Part shown: positions 1 through 9,322 of the stretch, in pieces
Layout: every line of letters begins with the position of its first letter
Position numbering within the stretch: position 1 is the first letter of the stretch
From: an uncultured Mollicutes bacterium
GTDB lineage: Bacteria; Bacillota_I; Bacilli_A; Acholeplasmatales; JAEDCM01
Assembly (NCBI GenBank): GCA_947166335.1
Contig: CAMVDS010000009.1
Span: 1 to 30,951 of the forward strand
Length of the DNA: 30,951 nt
Direction: 5' to 3'
Notes under the pieces: generated by a model
Told to the model about the DNA's origin: nothing
The model's input: the letters and a program-made list of their open reading frames with translations, nothing else
Databases searched by the model: none
Program-made: the position numbers and the translations under genes

Positions 1-15
1 GCGTTTTCTCCCTCA

Positions 16-933
16 TCATATGGATGCTTTCGATGATGCTATTGCCAGAAGTCTTGCTTCATCATTTAAAAACATAAAGCCATGTTTTTTATTTTCATAT
101 TTAACAAATTTAAATCTAGGATTATCTTTAAATTCTTTATAGTACTTGTTATATCCAAAGTCTATATCTATTACATTATCATCACTACTATGCATTATTA
201 AAACATTACAATTACTACTATTAAAACCATCAATAGCATTTAATTTATAGTTCTTACCAAAAACCCAATTCTCATATATCTTTAAATAAGGTAGGCTTGC
301 GTTTGTTAGAAATGAACCAACCTTTTTACTAGCAGTTGATGCCATTAAATCTAGGGCACTATTAAAGCCTGATAGACTACATACAGCTTTAACATCTGGA
401 TGTATTTTTAATACTGAAGATACACTATATCCGCCCCAAGAATGTCCAAGTAACATTATTGGATAATCTTTAGTTTTATCCATGGTCTTAACACAAGAAA
501 TGGCTTTATCAAGGTCTAATACACCTTGAACAAGTCCTCTTTGATTATCTCCTTTTGATAATCCATTTGCGGTAATATCATATGTAAAATAATAATAATC
601 ATTAGATACAAAATAGTCCGCAAACATCATTGTAGAATTACTTCCTCCTGCATTATATCCATGTGCATATATTACTACTCCTTTAGGAGTTAAGGTATCA
701 GATGAATATAAATAACCATGTAATTCATCATTCTTATTTGAATTAAAAGTTACATCTTCACATAATAGATTAGAAAAATCTGAGGTGCTTAATTTCATAT
801 CAGTATTAATTTCTGAACGCTTTTTAAATAAAGCATTATTAATAATAACTGATATAATCATAGGAATAACAAAAAAGAATAATACTAAAGCTAAAGGTAT
901 TACTGTACATAAAAATATTCTTTTCTTTTTCAT
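16..933 (-). CDS. Membrane-anchored alpha/beta hydrolase
   Basis: A 305-aa serine hydrolase of the alpha/beta fold, substrate unknown. An N-terminal hydrophobic segment (about residues 7-31) anchors it, with the catalytic domain probably outside the membrane. Visible motifs are the oxyanion HGY (91-93), the nucleophile elbow GHSWGG with Ser165, an acid in SSDD (251/252) and His284 in KKHGF, so the triad is complete. The start ATG follows an AATGGAGGTGGG ribosome site. It is the last gene of the ORF6N-lipoprotein cluster and lies behind an intrinsic terminator (954-971) with no room for a promoter. It is therefore expressed by read-through or from a promoter inside the upstream gene. The protein ends only 21 residues after the catalytic His, with tandem TGA TGA stops. 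From memory that is shorter than relatives with a C-terminal helix, so a late frameshift is possible. Confidence 0.8.
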   Translation of the reverse strand: MKKKRIFLCTVIPLALVLFFFVIPMIISVIINNALFKKRSEINTDMKLSTSDFSNLLCEDVTFNSNKNDELHGYLYSSDTLTPKGVVIYAHGYNAGGSNSTMMFADYFVSNDYYYFTYDITANGLSKGDNQRGLVQGVLDLDKAISCVKTMDKTKDYPIMLLGHSWGGYSVSSVLKIHPDVKAVCSLSGFNSALDLMASTASKKVGSFLTNASLPYLKIYENWVFGKNYKLNAIDGFNSSNCNVLIMHSSDDNVIDIDFGYNKYYKEFKDNPRFKFVKYENKKHGFMFLNDEARLLAIASSKASI

Positions 934-953
934 TATCCCACCTCCATTAAAAA

Positions 954-971
954 ACTATCTAAAAAGATAGT
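954..971 (-). terminator. Intrinsic terminator between lipoprotein and hydrolase genes
   Basis: On the minus strand ACTATCT, a 4-nt loop and AGATAGT form a 7-bp stem followed at once by a run of six T. It starts a few bases after the 357-aa lipoprotein stop codon and ends about 20 bases before the hydrolase start, so it probably reduces hydrolase expression. Confidence 0.7.
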
Positions 972-973
972 CT

Positions 974-2047
974 TTATAGTGTTATTACTATTACAGGTCT
1001 AATAGCATATAATGCGTAATTAGCAGATGAATATGATATATCACCTTTTCCAACTTGATTATTTATAATTTTAATATTATATGCATAATTCTTCGCAGGG
1101 CTACGTAATAATACTTGCTCGAAATCAGCATCTTGAATTGTCGCATAATCAGTTAAAATAGATTTAGTATATATTCTAGATGCATCTGTAGGGAAATATG
1201 TAACAGCTTCTTTTTCAGATAATAATATTACATAATCATTAGTATCACTACATACAAATTCATTATTTTCATCAGTAACAGATGATGAACCATTTTTTAC
1301 TGTTATTTGATTAATTATTTGTTTTTGTAGATCATTAAATGATAAATTATAGAAATCTTCATTTAACCATTTTCTTATAGATGATAGTTCATAATTATTA
1401 GCATAACCATTCTTTCCACCATGACTATATTTATCTTCTTTATTATCAGTACATTTTTCAAAGTAGTAAGCATCAAGAGCTAAATTAGCAAATAAATATG
1501 CTTTACCATCACTTTCTTCTAGTATATCCCATTTAATCTTTTCATATTTAAAGAAATAAGTATTTCCTTCTTGATATGTAGTAGCATCTTGATGATACCA
1601 TGTATTACTTGCCTTATATGGTTGACTAGTATTATAGTTCTTATATTTATAGATATGGATAGCTCTATAATCATTAGTTCCATCTTCATCTGAATCAATA
1701 TCTCTATAATAATATGCTTCTCTAGTTGAATTAGATGCATAATCAATTTGTTTGATCCATCCTTTTGATGTTGCATTAGCAGGACCATCAAAGGCTATTA
1801 TTTTTTCTTCAAGAGATGCTTTTTTAGATGCATCAGTTTCTAATGTTTGAGGATACATACCAAAATAAATGGTATTACCATTTCTTTCATATTGTTTGTT
1901 TCCAACAGGATTATCATCTGTTGATGATTTTTGGCTTGTGTCTGAGCCAGTCTTAGTTTTATCTTTATCAGTATTATGTTTTCTCTTACATGCAAAAAGG
2001 GATAGAGATAAAGCTAAAGTTAAAGATAGTTTTAAAACCTTTTTCAT
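974..2047 (-). CDS. DUF6273-type lipoprotein (paralog 2 of a tandem pair)
   Basis: A 357-aa predicted lipoprotein with a signal peptide and lipobox ending LFAC (Cys20), then a polar Ser/Thr/Asp linker (21-50). The exported domain carries YFGMYPQTLE (61-70), an Asp-rich loop at 116-128 (D-x-D-x-D-E-D-G pattern followed by DYR), an IKWDILEE core and SSIRKWLNEDFYN (222-234). It ends with an IRPVIVI strand. I assign this layout to the DUF6273 family from memory of its W-x-x-L and RKWLN motifs. The function is unknown. The same ordered motifs occur in the gene just upstream, so the two arose by tandem duplication. Its ribosome site (AGGGGGTAA) overlaps the upstream stop codon, with a 3-base gap, so the two are co-transcribed and probably translationally coupled. 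Confidence 0.75.
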   Translation of the reverse strand: MKKVLKLSLTLALSLSLFACKRKHNTDKDKTKTGSDTSQKSSTDDNPVGNKQYERNGNTIYFGMYPQTLETDASKKASLEEKIIAFDGPANATSKGWIKQIDYASNSTREAYYYRDIDSDEDGTNDYRAIHIYKYKNYNTSQPYKASNTWYHQDATTYQEGNTYFFKYEKIKWDILEESDGKAYLFANLALDAYYFEKCTDNKEDKYSHGGKNGYANNYELSSIRKWLNEDFYNLSFNDLQKQIINQITVKNGSSSVTDENNEFVCSDTNDYVILLSEKEAVTYFPTDASRIYTKSILTDYATIQDADFEQVLLRSPAKNYAYNIKIINNQVGKGDISYSSANYALYAIRPVIVITL

Positions 2048-2050
2048 AAA

Positions 2051-2992
2051 TTACCCCCTATAATTTATATTTAACACCGGTCTTATACCTGTGAATGTTG
2101 AATTGGCTTCTGTATGAATTATCTTACCACTATAGTCTAATAGTAATGTATAATTCGCATTAGATTGATAAGGTGTTCTAAGTTGCCATGTGCTTAAATT
2201 ACTAAGAAGTCCAAGTCCTTGGCATTTAGCATAATCACTACCATCACATTGTCTTTCTTCATTATTATTATAATACTTATTAACTTCTACATCAGATAAT
2301 AAATATACATAATCGTTTGTATCATTTGAAGAAAACTGATTATCTTCATAAGAATTTTGAACCAAAGTTTTATTAATCATTTCTTTTTCTAAACTGTTAA
2401 ACGCAGTGTTATAAAAGTCTTCATTAAGCCATTTTCGTATAGTAGATAATTCATAGTTATTAGCCCAAGCCATTGTTCCATTATGATCTACTAGATCTCT
2501 TGAGAAGCTAGGAAAATAGTCTTGGCTATTTATCGCAAGATTAGAAATAATAGTTAAATTATTATCTTTTTCTTCTAAAATATTCCATTCTATTGTTTCA
2601 TATTTAAAGTAATAAATATTATTAATTTCATATCCATGCCTTATTTGATTTGTATATGAATCATCACAAGACATATGTGTATGGAATGGTCTATATTTAT
2701 TAAAATATACACCTCTATAATCATATTTATTATCATTATTTAAATCTATATCTTTATAATACATATAGTCTTCTACTTTATTCTCTATATAATATTTATA
2801 GCTAGTCCATCCATCCGTTGGGGTACCCGCTATTTTATTCAACTTTTTTATTTTGCTTGTATTTCTCTCTAATGTTTGAGGATAAGATCCAAAATACATT
2901 TTATTGTTTTTTCTGTAAGGAGATTCTTCTTTTTTAGTACAACCAAAAAGAATAAACATAAATAAAATTATTATAAAAAATTTCTTTTTCAT
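2051..2992 (-). CDS. DUF6273-type lipoprotein (paralog 1 of a tandem pair)
   Basis: A 313-aa predicted lipoprotein. The start chosen is the ATG at 2992, 8 bases after AAGGAGAG; an upstream in-frame TTG at 3010 would place that ribosome site inside the gene. A short signal peptide ends FILFGC (Cys18). The exported domain repeats the order of the neighbouring paralog: YFGSYPQTLE (33-42), the Asp-rich loop DIDLNNDNKYDYR (81-93), an IEWNILEE core, STIRKWLNEDFYN (183-195) and a terminal IRPVLNI strand. The Asp-rich loop resembles calcium-binding D-x-D-x-D loops, which is inference. The function is unknown. It sits between the ORF6N gene and its paralog in one transcription unit. Confidence 0.75.
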   Translation of the reverse strand: MKKKFFIIILFMFILFGCTKKEESPYRKNNKMYFGSYPQTLERNTSKIKKLNKIAGTPTDGWTSYKYYIENKVEDYMYYKDIDLNNDNKYDYRGVYFNKYRPFHTHMSCDDSYTNQIRHGYEINNIYYFKYETIEWNILEEKDNNLTIISNLAINSQDYFPSFSRDLVDHNGTMAWANNYELSTIRKWLNEDFYNTAFNSLEKEMINKTLVQNSYEDNQFSSNDTNDYVYLLSDVEVNKYYNNNEERQCDGSDYAKCQGLGLLSNLSTWQLRTPYQSNANYTLLLDYSGKIIHTEANSTFTGIRPVLNINYRG

Positions 2993-3023
2993 TATATCTC
3001 TCCTTTCCAATAATATTTTATCA

Positions 3024-3974
3024 CTATTTTAATAATAATTCTTTATTCTTTAATAAATTATTAAAAATAGTTTTATATTGGTCCTTATCATTAAGCTCTA
3101 TTATTGTTGTAAGTTTGTTACCACTATCTTTACTAGATGAGCCGCATAAAAAGATATGACTATATTCATAATCTAAATCAACAGCAATAAATCTATCATG
3201 AGATATTTTGTTTTCTTTTATTACAATATTTATTTTTGTATCATTAATAAAATCTTCAACAAATCTTTTAGTTATCCCGTTTTTAGCTTTATTATCACTA
3301 AAAATAATCACTTTTATATCACTATTACAACACTTTAATAATTGTAAAGTCTTAATATCAATATAATCATCTATTACATAGATAGAATGTTTAGCTAATC
3401 CATATATGGATTGATAAGCAATACCAGCTTCTATTCTTTCTCCTTTATAAATTGCAAAATGTTTATATGTAGATGGATCTATAAAATTATCCATAACTAC
3501 TTCTAATTTCTTTTTTATTTCTTTTATGTCGTTGGTATTCTTATTTGTTGTCTTTAATAGTTCATCAAAAGACAATAGATTATTTGATTCAACTAAATAA
3601 TCCTTCATTTGTTTGAACAATCTAATTATTGTCTTACTTTGTTTAACTGCAAGTTCTCCTTTTAAAACAGTCATTAACATATATATACCTTGTTCAGTGA
3701 ATGCGTAGGGATTCTTCCTGTTACCACCCCAACTTGAAGTCACATTTTGTGATATCAAGATTGATTTAGACTCCTCTCTTGTTAGCTGAAACATAAAATC
3801 ATTTTCAAATTTCTCTATGTTTCTTTGAATTTGCTGATTAAACGCTCTTGTAGTATATCCGTATATCCTTGCTAGATCAAAATCTAACATTACTTTTACT
3901 CCTCTTATTACATAGATCATAGATTCAATTGTTTCATTGTTTAATTCTGGTACTATTATTTCACTATTATTCAT
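3024..3974 (-). CDS. ORF6N-domain protein with C-terminal PLD-like domain
   Basis: A 316-aa cytoplasmic protein. Residues about 18-105 match the ORF6N pattern (VIRGVKVMLDFDLARIYG, FNQQIQRN, F-x-FQLT, AFTEQGIYML), a DNA-binding domain family common in phages and phage-derived loci. A charged helical linker (about 118-165) follows. Residues 170-316 look like a single PLD-type domain: HDRFIAVD (259-266) resembles the H-x-K-x4-D motif with Arg in place of Lys, followed by GSSSKDSG (278-285). The Lys-to-Arg change leaves nuclease activity uncertain. The start follows AAAGGAGGG with 9 bases of spacing. It is the first gene of its unit, behind a strong promoter at 4005-4033. Its role next to exported lipoproteins is unclear. 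Confidence 0.8.
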   Translation of the reverse strand: MNNSEIIVPELNNETIESMIYVIRGVKVMLDFDLARIYGYTTRAFNQQIQRNIEKFENDFMFQLTREESKSILISQNVTSSWGGNRKNPYAFTEQGIYMLMTVLKGELAVKQSKTIIRLFKQMKDYLVESNNLLSFDELLKTTNKNTNDIKEIKKKLEVVMDNFIDPSTYKHFAIYKGERIEAGIAYQSIYGLAKHSIYVIDDYIDIKTLQLLKCCNSDIKVIIFSDNKAKNGITKRFVEDFINDTKINIVIKENKISHDRFIAVDLDYEYSHIFLCGSSSKDSGNKLTTIIELNDKDQYKTIFNNLLKNKELLLK

Positions 3975-4004
3975 TGGCCGTTCCCTCCTTTAATTATTTA
4001 GAAG

Positions 4005-4033
4005 ATTATAACATAGAAATATATAATTGATAA
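4005..4033 (-). promoter_or_regulatory. Promoter of the ORF6N-lipoprotein unit
   Basis: On the minus strand a -35-like TTATCA (4028-4033), a 17-base spacer and an extended -10, TGTTATAAT, with the TATAAT at 4005-4010. It lies directly after the guaA terminator T-run and gives a leader of about 20-25 bases before the ORF6N start. Confidence 0.75.
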
Positions 4034-4040
4034 TAAAAAA

Positions 4041-4084
4041 ATGGCTTTCTATCGCAATTTTTCAAAAATGCAATTATAAGCCAT
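4041..4084 (-). terminator. Intrinsic terminator of the purine operon
   Basis: Outer stem ATGGCTT/AAGCCAT with an inner GCA/TGC plus A/T-rich stem, followed on the minus strand by TTTTTTATTATC. It starts about 50 bases after the guaA stop and marks the end of the fhs-guaA transcript. Confidence 0.8.
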
Positions 4085-4134
4085 ATTTTTATATTTTTAT
4101 TTAATTATTTTTATTCTTTTTTTATAAAATTAGA

Positions 4135-5670
4135 TTATTCCCATTCAATAGTTGCTGGTGGTTTTGATGTAATATCGTAAGCTACTCTATTTACACCTTT
4201 AACCTCATTAACTATTCTTCTACTAATTTTATCTAATACTTCATAAGGAATCTTTGCCCAATCTCCTGTCATACCATCGATAGATGTTACACCTCTAACG
4301 ATTACACAGTAAGAATAAGTTCTTTGATCACCCATTACACCTACACTCTTCATGTTAGGTAGAATAGTGAAATATTGCCAGATCTTTTCTTGAAGACCAG
4401 CGTTTTTAATTTCTTCTCTTAGGATAGCGTCACTTTCTCTAACTATTTCTAGTTTTTCTTCAGTGATTTCACCTAATACTCTAATTCCAAGTCCTGGACC
4501 TGGGAATGGTTGACGCCATACTAGATCATGTGGAATACCTAGTGCTTCACCTAGAGCTCTAGCTTCATCTTTGAATAATCTATTAAGTGGTTCAATTAAT
4601 TTAAACTTCATATCTTTAGGAAGTCCACCAACATTATGATGTGATTTAATAGTTTGAGCTGTTTTTGTTCCTGATTCAATAACGTCTGTATATAGTGTTC
4701 CTTGAGCTAGGAAATCAAATTCTCCTAACTTCTTTGATTCATCATCAAATACATAGATGAATTCTGAACCAATGATTTTTCTTTTCTTTTCTGGTTCTGA
4801 TACACCTTTAAGTTTCTCTAGGAATCTATCTCCAGCATTAATTCTTCTTATATCCATATGGAATGTTTTAGTGAAAACATCCATTACTTCATCTCCTTCG
4901 TTTTTACGAAGTAGACCATTATCAACAAACATACAAGTTAATTGGTTACCAATTGCTTTATGAATTAATACTGCAGTAACACTTGAATCTACACCACCTG
5001 ATAATCCGCAAAGTACGCGCTTATTACCAACTGTCTCTCTAATCTTTTTAACTTGTTCTTCGATATAGTTTTCCATCTTCCAGTTAGCTTGTGCACCACA
5101 TACCTTAAATACGAAATTATTAATCATATCTAAACCATGAACTGAGTTTCTTACTTCTGGGTGGAATTGTACAGCATAGAAATTCTTTTCGACATTTTCA
5201 ATTGCTGCATAAGGACAAGTATTAGTTTTAGCTATTACTTTAAATCCTTCTGGGATTTGTACTACTTTATCACCATGGCTCATCCAAACATCTTCTTTGT
5301 TTGAAAGACCAGAGAATAATTTAGAATTAGTATCACACTCAATAGTTTGTCCACCATATTCTTTTTTATCGCTACCTTCAATCTTACCACCTAATTGGTA
5401 GCACATTAAATGTAAGCCATAGCAGATACCTAAAATAGGTAATCCTAAATTAAAGATTTCTTTATCGCATTTAAATGATCCTTCTTCATAAACTGAATTA
5501 GGACTTCCACTGAATATTATACCTTTAATGTTATATGGTCTATTCTTAATTTGTTCAGCAGTAATTTCATTACTTACTAATTCAGAATATACACCCATTT
5601 CTCTAATACGACGTGCGATTAATTGGTTATATTGACTTCCAAAGTCTAAAACGATTATTTCATCAAACAT
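4135..5670 (-). CDS. guaA: GMP synthase (glutamine-hydrolysing)
   Basis: Converts XMP, ATP and glutamine to GMP in the cytosol, the last step of the pathway encoded here. It has 511 aa, the usual bacterial length. The N-terminal class I glutaminase shows Cys83 (GICYG), His170 and Glu172 (FHPE). The ATP pyrophosphatase domain shows the PP-loop LSGGVDSS (about 223-230), and the C-terminal dimerisation domain ends with the family-typical KPPATIEWE. The start ATG follows AGGAG. It lies 10 bases after guaB and is the last gene before the operon terminator, so IMP made upstream can be drawn into GMP by the same transcript. Confidence 0.97.
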   Translation of the reverse strand: MFDEIIVLDFGSQYNQLIARRIREMGVYSELVSNEITAEQIKNRPYNIKGIIFSGSPNSVYEEGSFKCDKEIFNLGLPILGICYGLHLMCYQLGGKIEGSDKKEYGGQTIECDTNSKLFSGLSNKEDVWMSHGDKVVQIPEGFKVIAKTNTCPYAAIENVEKNFYAVQFHPEVRNSVHGLDMINNFVFKVCGAQANWKMENYIEEQVKKIRETVGNKRVLCGLSGGVDSSVTAVLIHKAIGNQLTCMFVDNGLLRKNEGDEVMDVFTKTFHMDIRRINAGDRFLEKLKGVSEPEKKRKIIGSEFIYVFDDESKKLGEFDFLAQGTLYTDVIESGTKTAQTIKSHHNVGGLPKDMKFKLIEPLNRLFKDEARALGEALGIPHDLVWRQPFPGPGLGIRVLGEITEEKLEIVRESDAILREEIKNAGLQEKIWQYFTILPNMKSVGVMGDQRTYSYCVIVRGVTSIDGMTGDWAKIPYEVLDKISRRIVNEVKGVNRVAYDITSKPPATIEWE

Positions 5671-5680
5671 AGCTATTCTC

Positions 5681-7156
<1,476 letters not shown>

Positions 7157-7168
7157 CTATATATATAT

Positions 7169-9262
7169 TTAGTCTTTATTATATATTTTTGATTCAAAGA
7201 TTTCAAGTGTATTTTCCATTAAACTTGTAATAGTCATAGGACCTACTCCACCAGGTACTGGTGTAATAACACTTGCTTTCTTTAAAATGTTGTCATAATC
7301 AGTATCACCACAAAGCTTACCATTATCTAATCTATTTACACCTACATCAATTACAACAGCACCTTCTTTAATCATATCTGCTGTAATAAATTTAGGACGT
7401 CCAATAGCTGCAATAACAATATCAGCTTCTAGTAATTCAGCTTTTAAATCTTTTGTCTTAGAATGGCATATAGTAACTGTAGCATTATTATCAAGTAATA
7501 ATTGAGCAATAGGCTTACCTACAATATTACTTCTACCAACAACTACAGCTTTTTTACCTTTAATTTCTACATCTGCATTCTTTAACATAGTAATAATTCC
7601 TTTAGGTGTACAAGGCAAAATACATTTTTCACCTAAATGAAGTTTAGCAACGTTTAGTGGATGGAATCCATCAACATCCTTATTAATAGAAATCGCGTTG
7701 ATAACCTTATTTTCATCAATATGCTTAGGAAGTGGTAATTGAACTAAAAGTCCATCAATTTCATCGTCATTATTGATTTTATCAATTATCTTTAATAAAT
7801 CTAATTCGCTTAATGTTTCATCTAGGCGAAGAATTGTAGATTTAATTCCTATTTCGCTACATGCTTTTTCTTTTCCAGCTACATATGATTTACTTGCTGG
7901 ATTGTTTCCAACTAATATAACTACTAAATGTGGAAGTCTATAGCCTTCTTTTACGTAGTTTTCAACCTTTTCCCTCATTTTTAGTCTAAGGTCTTTTGAT
8001 AATTCAGTTCCACTAATTATATTAGCAATATTACATACTTGATATCCTATATCTTTTCTATAGAATAGATTTTCACATTCGATCTTATTTACATTATTAT
8101 AAGCATCTTTTTGAGCTTCTTTTAATGTTTTTCCTTTACCAACAACAAGTAATACTCTACCGCCATCAGTATAATATTTATCATTTTCTTTCTTAGTACC
8201 CATATGGAATACTAAATCTGTATTTTCTAATCCTTTGATTTCAAATCCTTTTTCATAGCTTCCTGGATATCCCTTAGATGCCATAACAACGCCTAGTCTA
8301 GGGTTTTTATCCCATTTTAAGTCTACATCTTTTCCGTCTATTACATCCATAATGACATCTACAAAGTCACTTTCTAATCTTGGAAGTACTACTTCAGTTT
8401 CAGGATCACCAAATCTAGCATTAAATTCTATAACTTTAATACCATCTTTAGTTTTCATTAAGCCACCATATAAAACACCTAAAAATGGTCTATTTTCCAA
8501 AACAAGCGCATCAGCTGTTTTTTGCATAATTTCTTTTATGGCGTATTTAACTTCACTATCAGATATGATAGGAACTGGTGAATATGCACCCATACCACCA
8601 GTATTTGGTCCTAAATCATTATCATAAGCTCTCTTATGGTCTTGAGCAATTACCATTGGAAATACTTTATTTCCATTAACAAAAGCCATTAAGGAGAATT
8701 CTGGTCCTTCTAAATAATCTTCTATTACAACACTAGCATCACCAAAAGTCTTGTCTAAAAGCATATCTTCTAATGCTTTAATAGCATCATCTAAAGTTAG
8801 AGCTACTACTACACCCTTACCAGCAGCAAGCCCATCATATTTAATTACAATAGGAGCTCCTTTCTTTAATACATAAGCTTTAGCTTCATCAAAATTAGAG
8901 AAAGTCTCATATCCTGCTGTAGGAATGTTATATTTCTTCATTAAATCTTTAGCGAATTCTTTACTTCCTTCAATAATTGCGGCATTTTTCTTTGGACCAA
9001 AGATTTTTAGTCCATTTTCTAAAAATAAATCAACTATACCTGTAGCAAGACTTGCTTCAGGCCCTACTACTGTTAAATCTATTTTGTTTTCTAAAGCGAA
9101 TTTTAATAAAGCTTCTTTATCAGTAACTTTAATATTTACGCATTTAGCGTTCATTCCAGCATTACCTGGAGCAGCAAAAATTTCAGGTTTATGTTTACTT
9201 AAAGATAATTGATGGCATATAGCATGTTCTCTACCGCCACTTCCGATTACTAGTATTTTCAT
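7169..9262 (-). CDS. purD-folD: PurD-FolD fusion: GAR synthetase fused to methylene-THF dehydrogenase/cyclohydrolase
   Basis: A single 697-aa frame. Residues 1 to about 408 are a complete phosphoribosylamine-glycine ligase (ILVIGSGGREHA start, ATP-grasp KYDGLAAGKG 141-150, GPNTGGMGAY, EFNARFGDPETE, terminal FYRKDIGYQ). Residues about 411-697 are a complete FolD: YVAGK with Tyr460 and Lys464, VQLPLP with Gln508, DVDGF with Asp531, GRSNIVGKP and TPVPGGVGPMT. The join is immediate, with no linker and no internal ribosome site before NIANIISGTE. Every catalytic residue I know in FolD is present. PurD makes GAR from phosphoribosylamine and glycine; FolD interconverts methylene-THF and 10-formyl-THF, the cofactor the next enzyme, PurN, uses. 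The start is fixed by family alignment and an in-frame TAG 6 bases upstream, yet no ribosome site lies at normal spacing (see 9274-9313). Confidence 0.95.
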   Translation of the reverse strand: MKILVIGSGGREHAICHQLSLSKHKPEIFAAPGNAGMNAKCVNIKVTDKEALLKFALENKIDLTVVGPEASLATGIVDLFLENGLKIFGPKKNAAIIEGSKEFAKDLMKKYNIPTAGYETFSNFDEAKAYVLKKGAPIVIKYDGLAAGKGVVVALTLDDAIKALEDMLLDKTFGDASVVIEDYLEGPEFSLMAFVNGNKVFPMVIAQDHKRAYDNDLGPNTGGMGAYSPVPIISDSEVKYAIKEIMQKTADALVLENRPFLGVLYGGLMKTKDGIKVIEFNARFGDPETEVVLPRLESDFVDVIMDVIDGKDVDLKWDKNPRLGVVMASKGYPGSYEKGFEIKGLENTDLVFHMGTKKENDKYYTDGGRVLLVVGKGKTLKEAQKDAYNNVNKIECENLFYRKDIGYQVCNIANIISGTELSKDLRLKMREKVENYVKEGYRLPHLVVILVGNNPASKSYVAGKEKACSEIGIKSTILRLDETLSELDLLKIIDKINNDDEIDGLLVQLPLPKHIDENKVINAISINKDVDGFHPLNVAKLHLGEKCILPCTPKGIITMLKNADVEIKGKKAVVVGRSNIVGKPIAQLLLDNNATVTICHSKTKDLKAELLEADIVIAAIGRPKFITADMIKEGAVVIDVGVNRLDNGKLCGDTDYDNILKKASVITPVPGGVGPMTITSLMENTLEIFESKIYNKD

Positions 9263-9273
9263 AGTCTATGTTT

Positions 9274-9303
9274 AAACACATGGAGTCAATTCTCCATGTG
9301 TTT
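9274..9303 (-). other. 12-bp perfect hairpin between ribosome site and purD-folD start
   Basis: On the minus strand AAACACATGGAG, a 6-base loop and CTCCATGTGTTT form a perfect 12-bp stem. No T-run follows (TTTAAACATAGACT), so it is not a typical terminator. It lies wholly between the only good ribosome site (9307-9313) and the purD-folD ATG (9262). Confidence 0.75.
9286..9297 (-). other. Three-codon ORF (Met-Glu-Asn-stop) inside the hairpin
   Basis: ATG GAG AAT TGA lies 9 bases after AAAGGAG, the best ribosome site in the purH/purD-folD gap. Its start codon is in the 5' arm of the hairpin. It could be a minimal upstream ORF or chance. Confidence 0.35.
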
Positions 9304-9306
9304 ATT

Positions 9307-9313
9307 CTCCTTT
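9307..9313 (-). promoter_or_regulatory. Displaced ribosome binding site upstream of purD-folD
   Basis: AAAGGAG sits 44 bases from the purD-folD ATG. If the 30-base hairpin folds, the effective spacing falls to about 14 bases. The bases directly before the ATG (ACATAGACT) give no ribosome site. Confidence 0.55.
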
Positions 9314-9322
9314 CAAAATTAA

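Noticed and set aside
8030..8045. PurD and FolD as two separate genes with a hidden start
   Set aside because: The junction has no stop codon, no ATG, GTG or TTG start with a ribosome site and no frame change; the frame is continuous, so a fusion is the direct reading.
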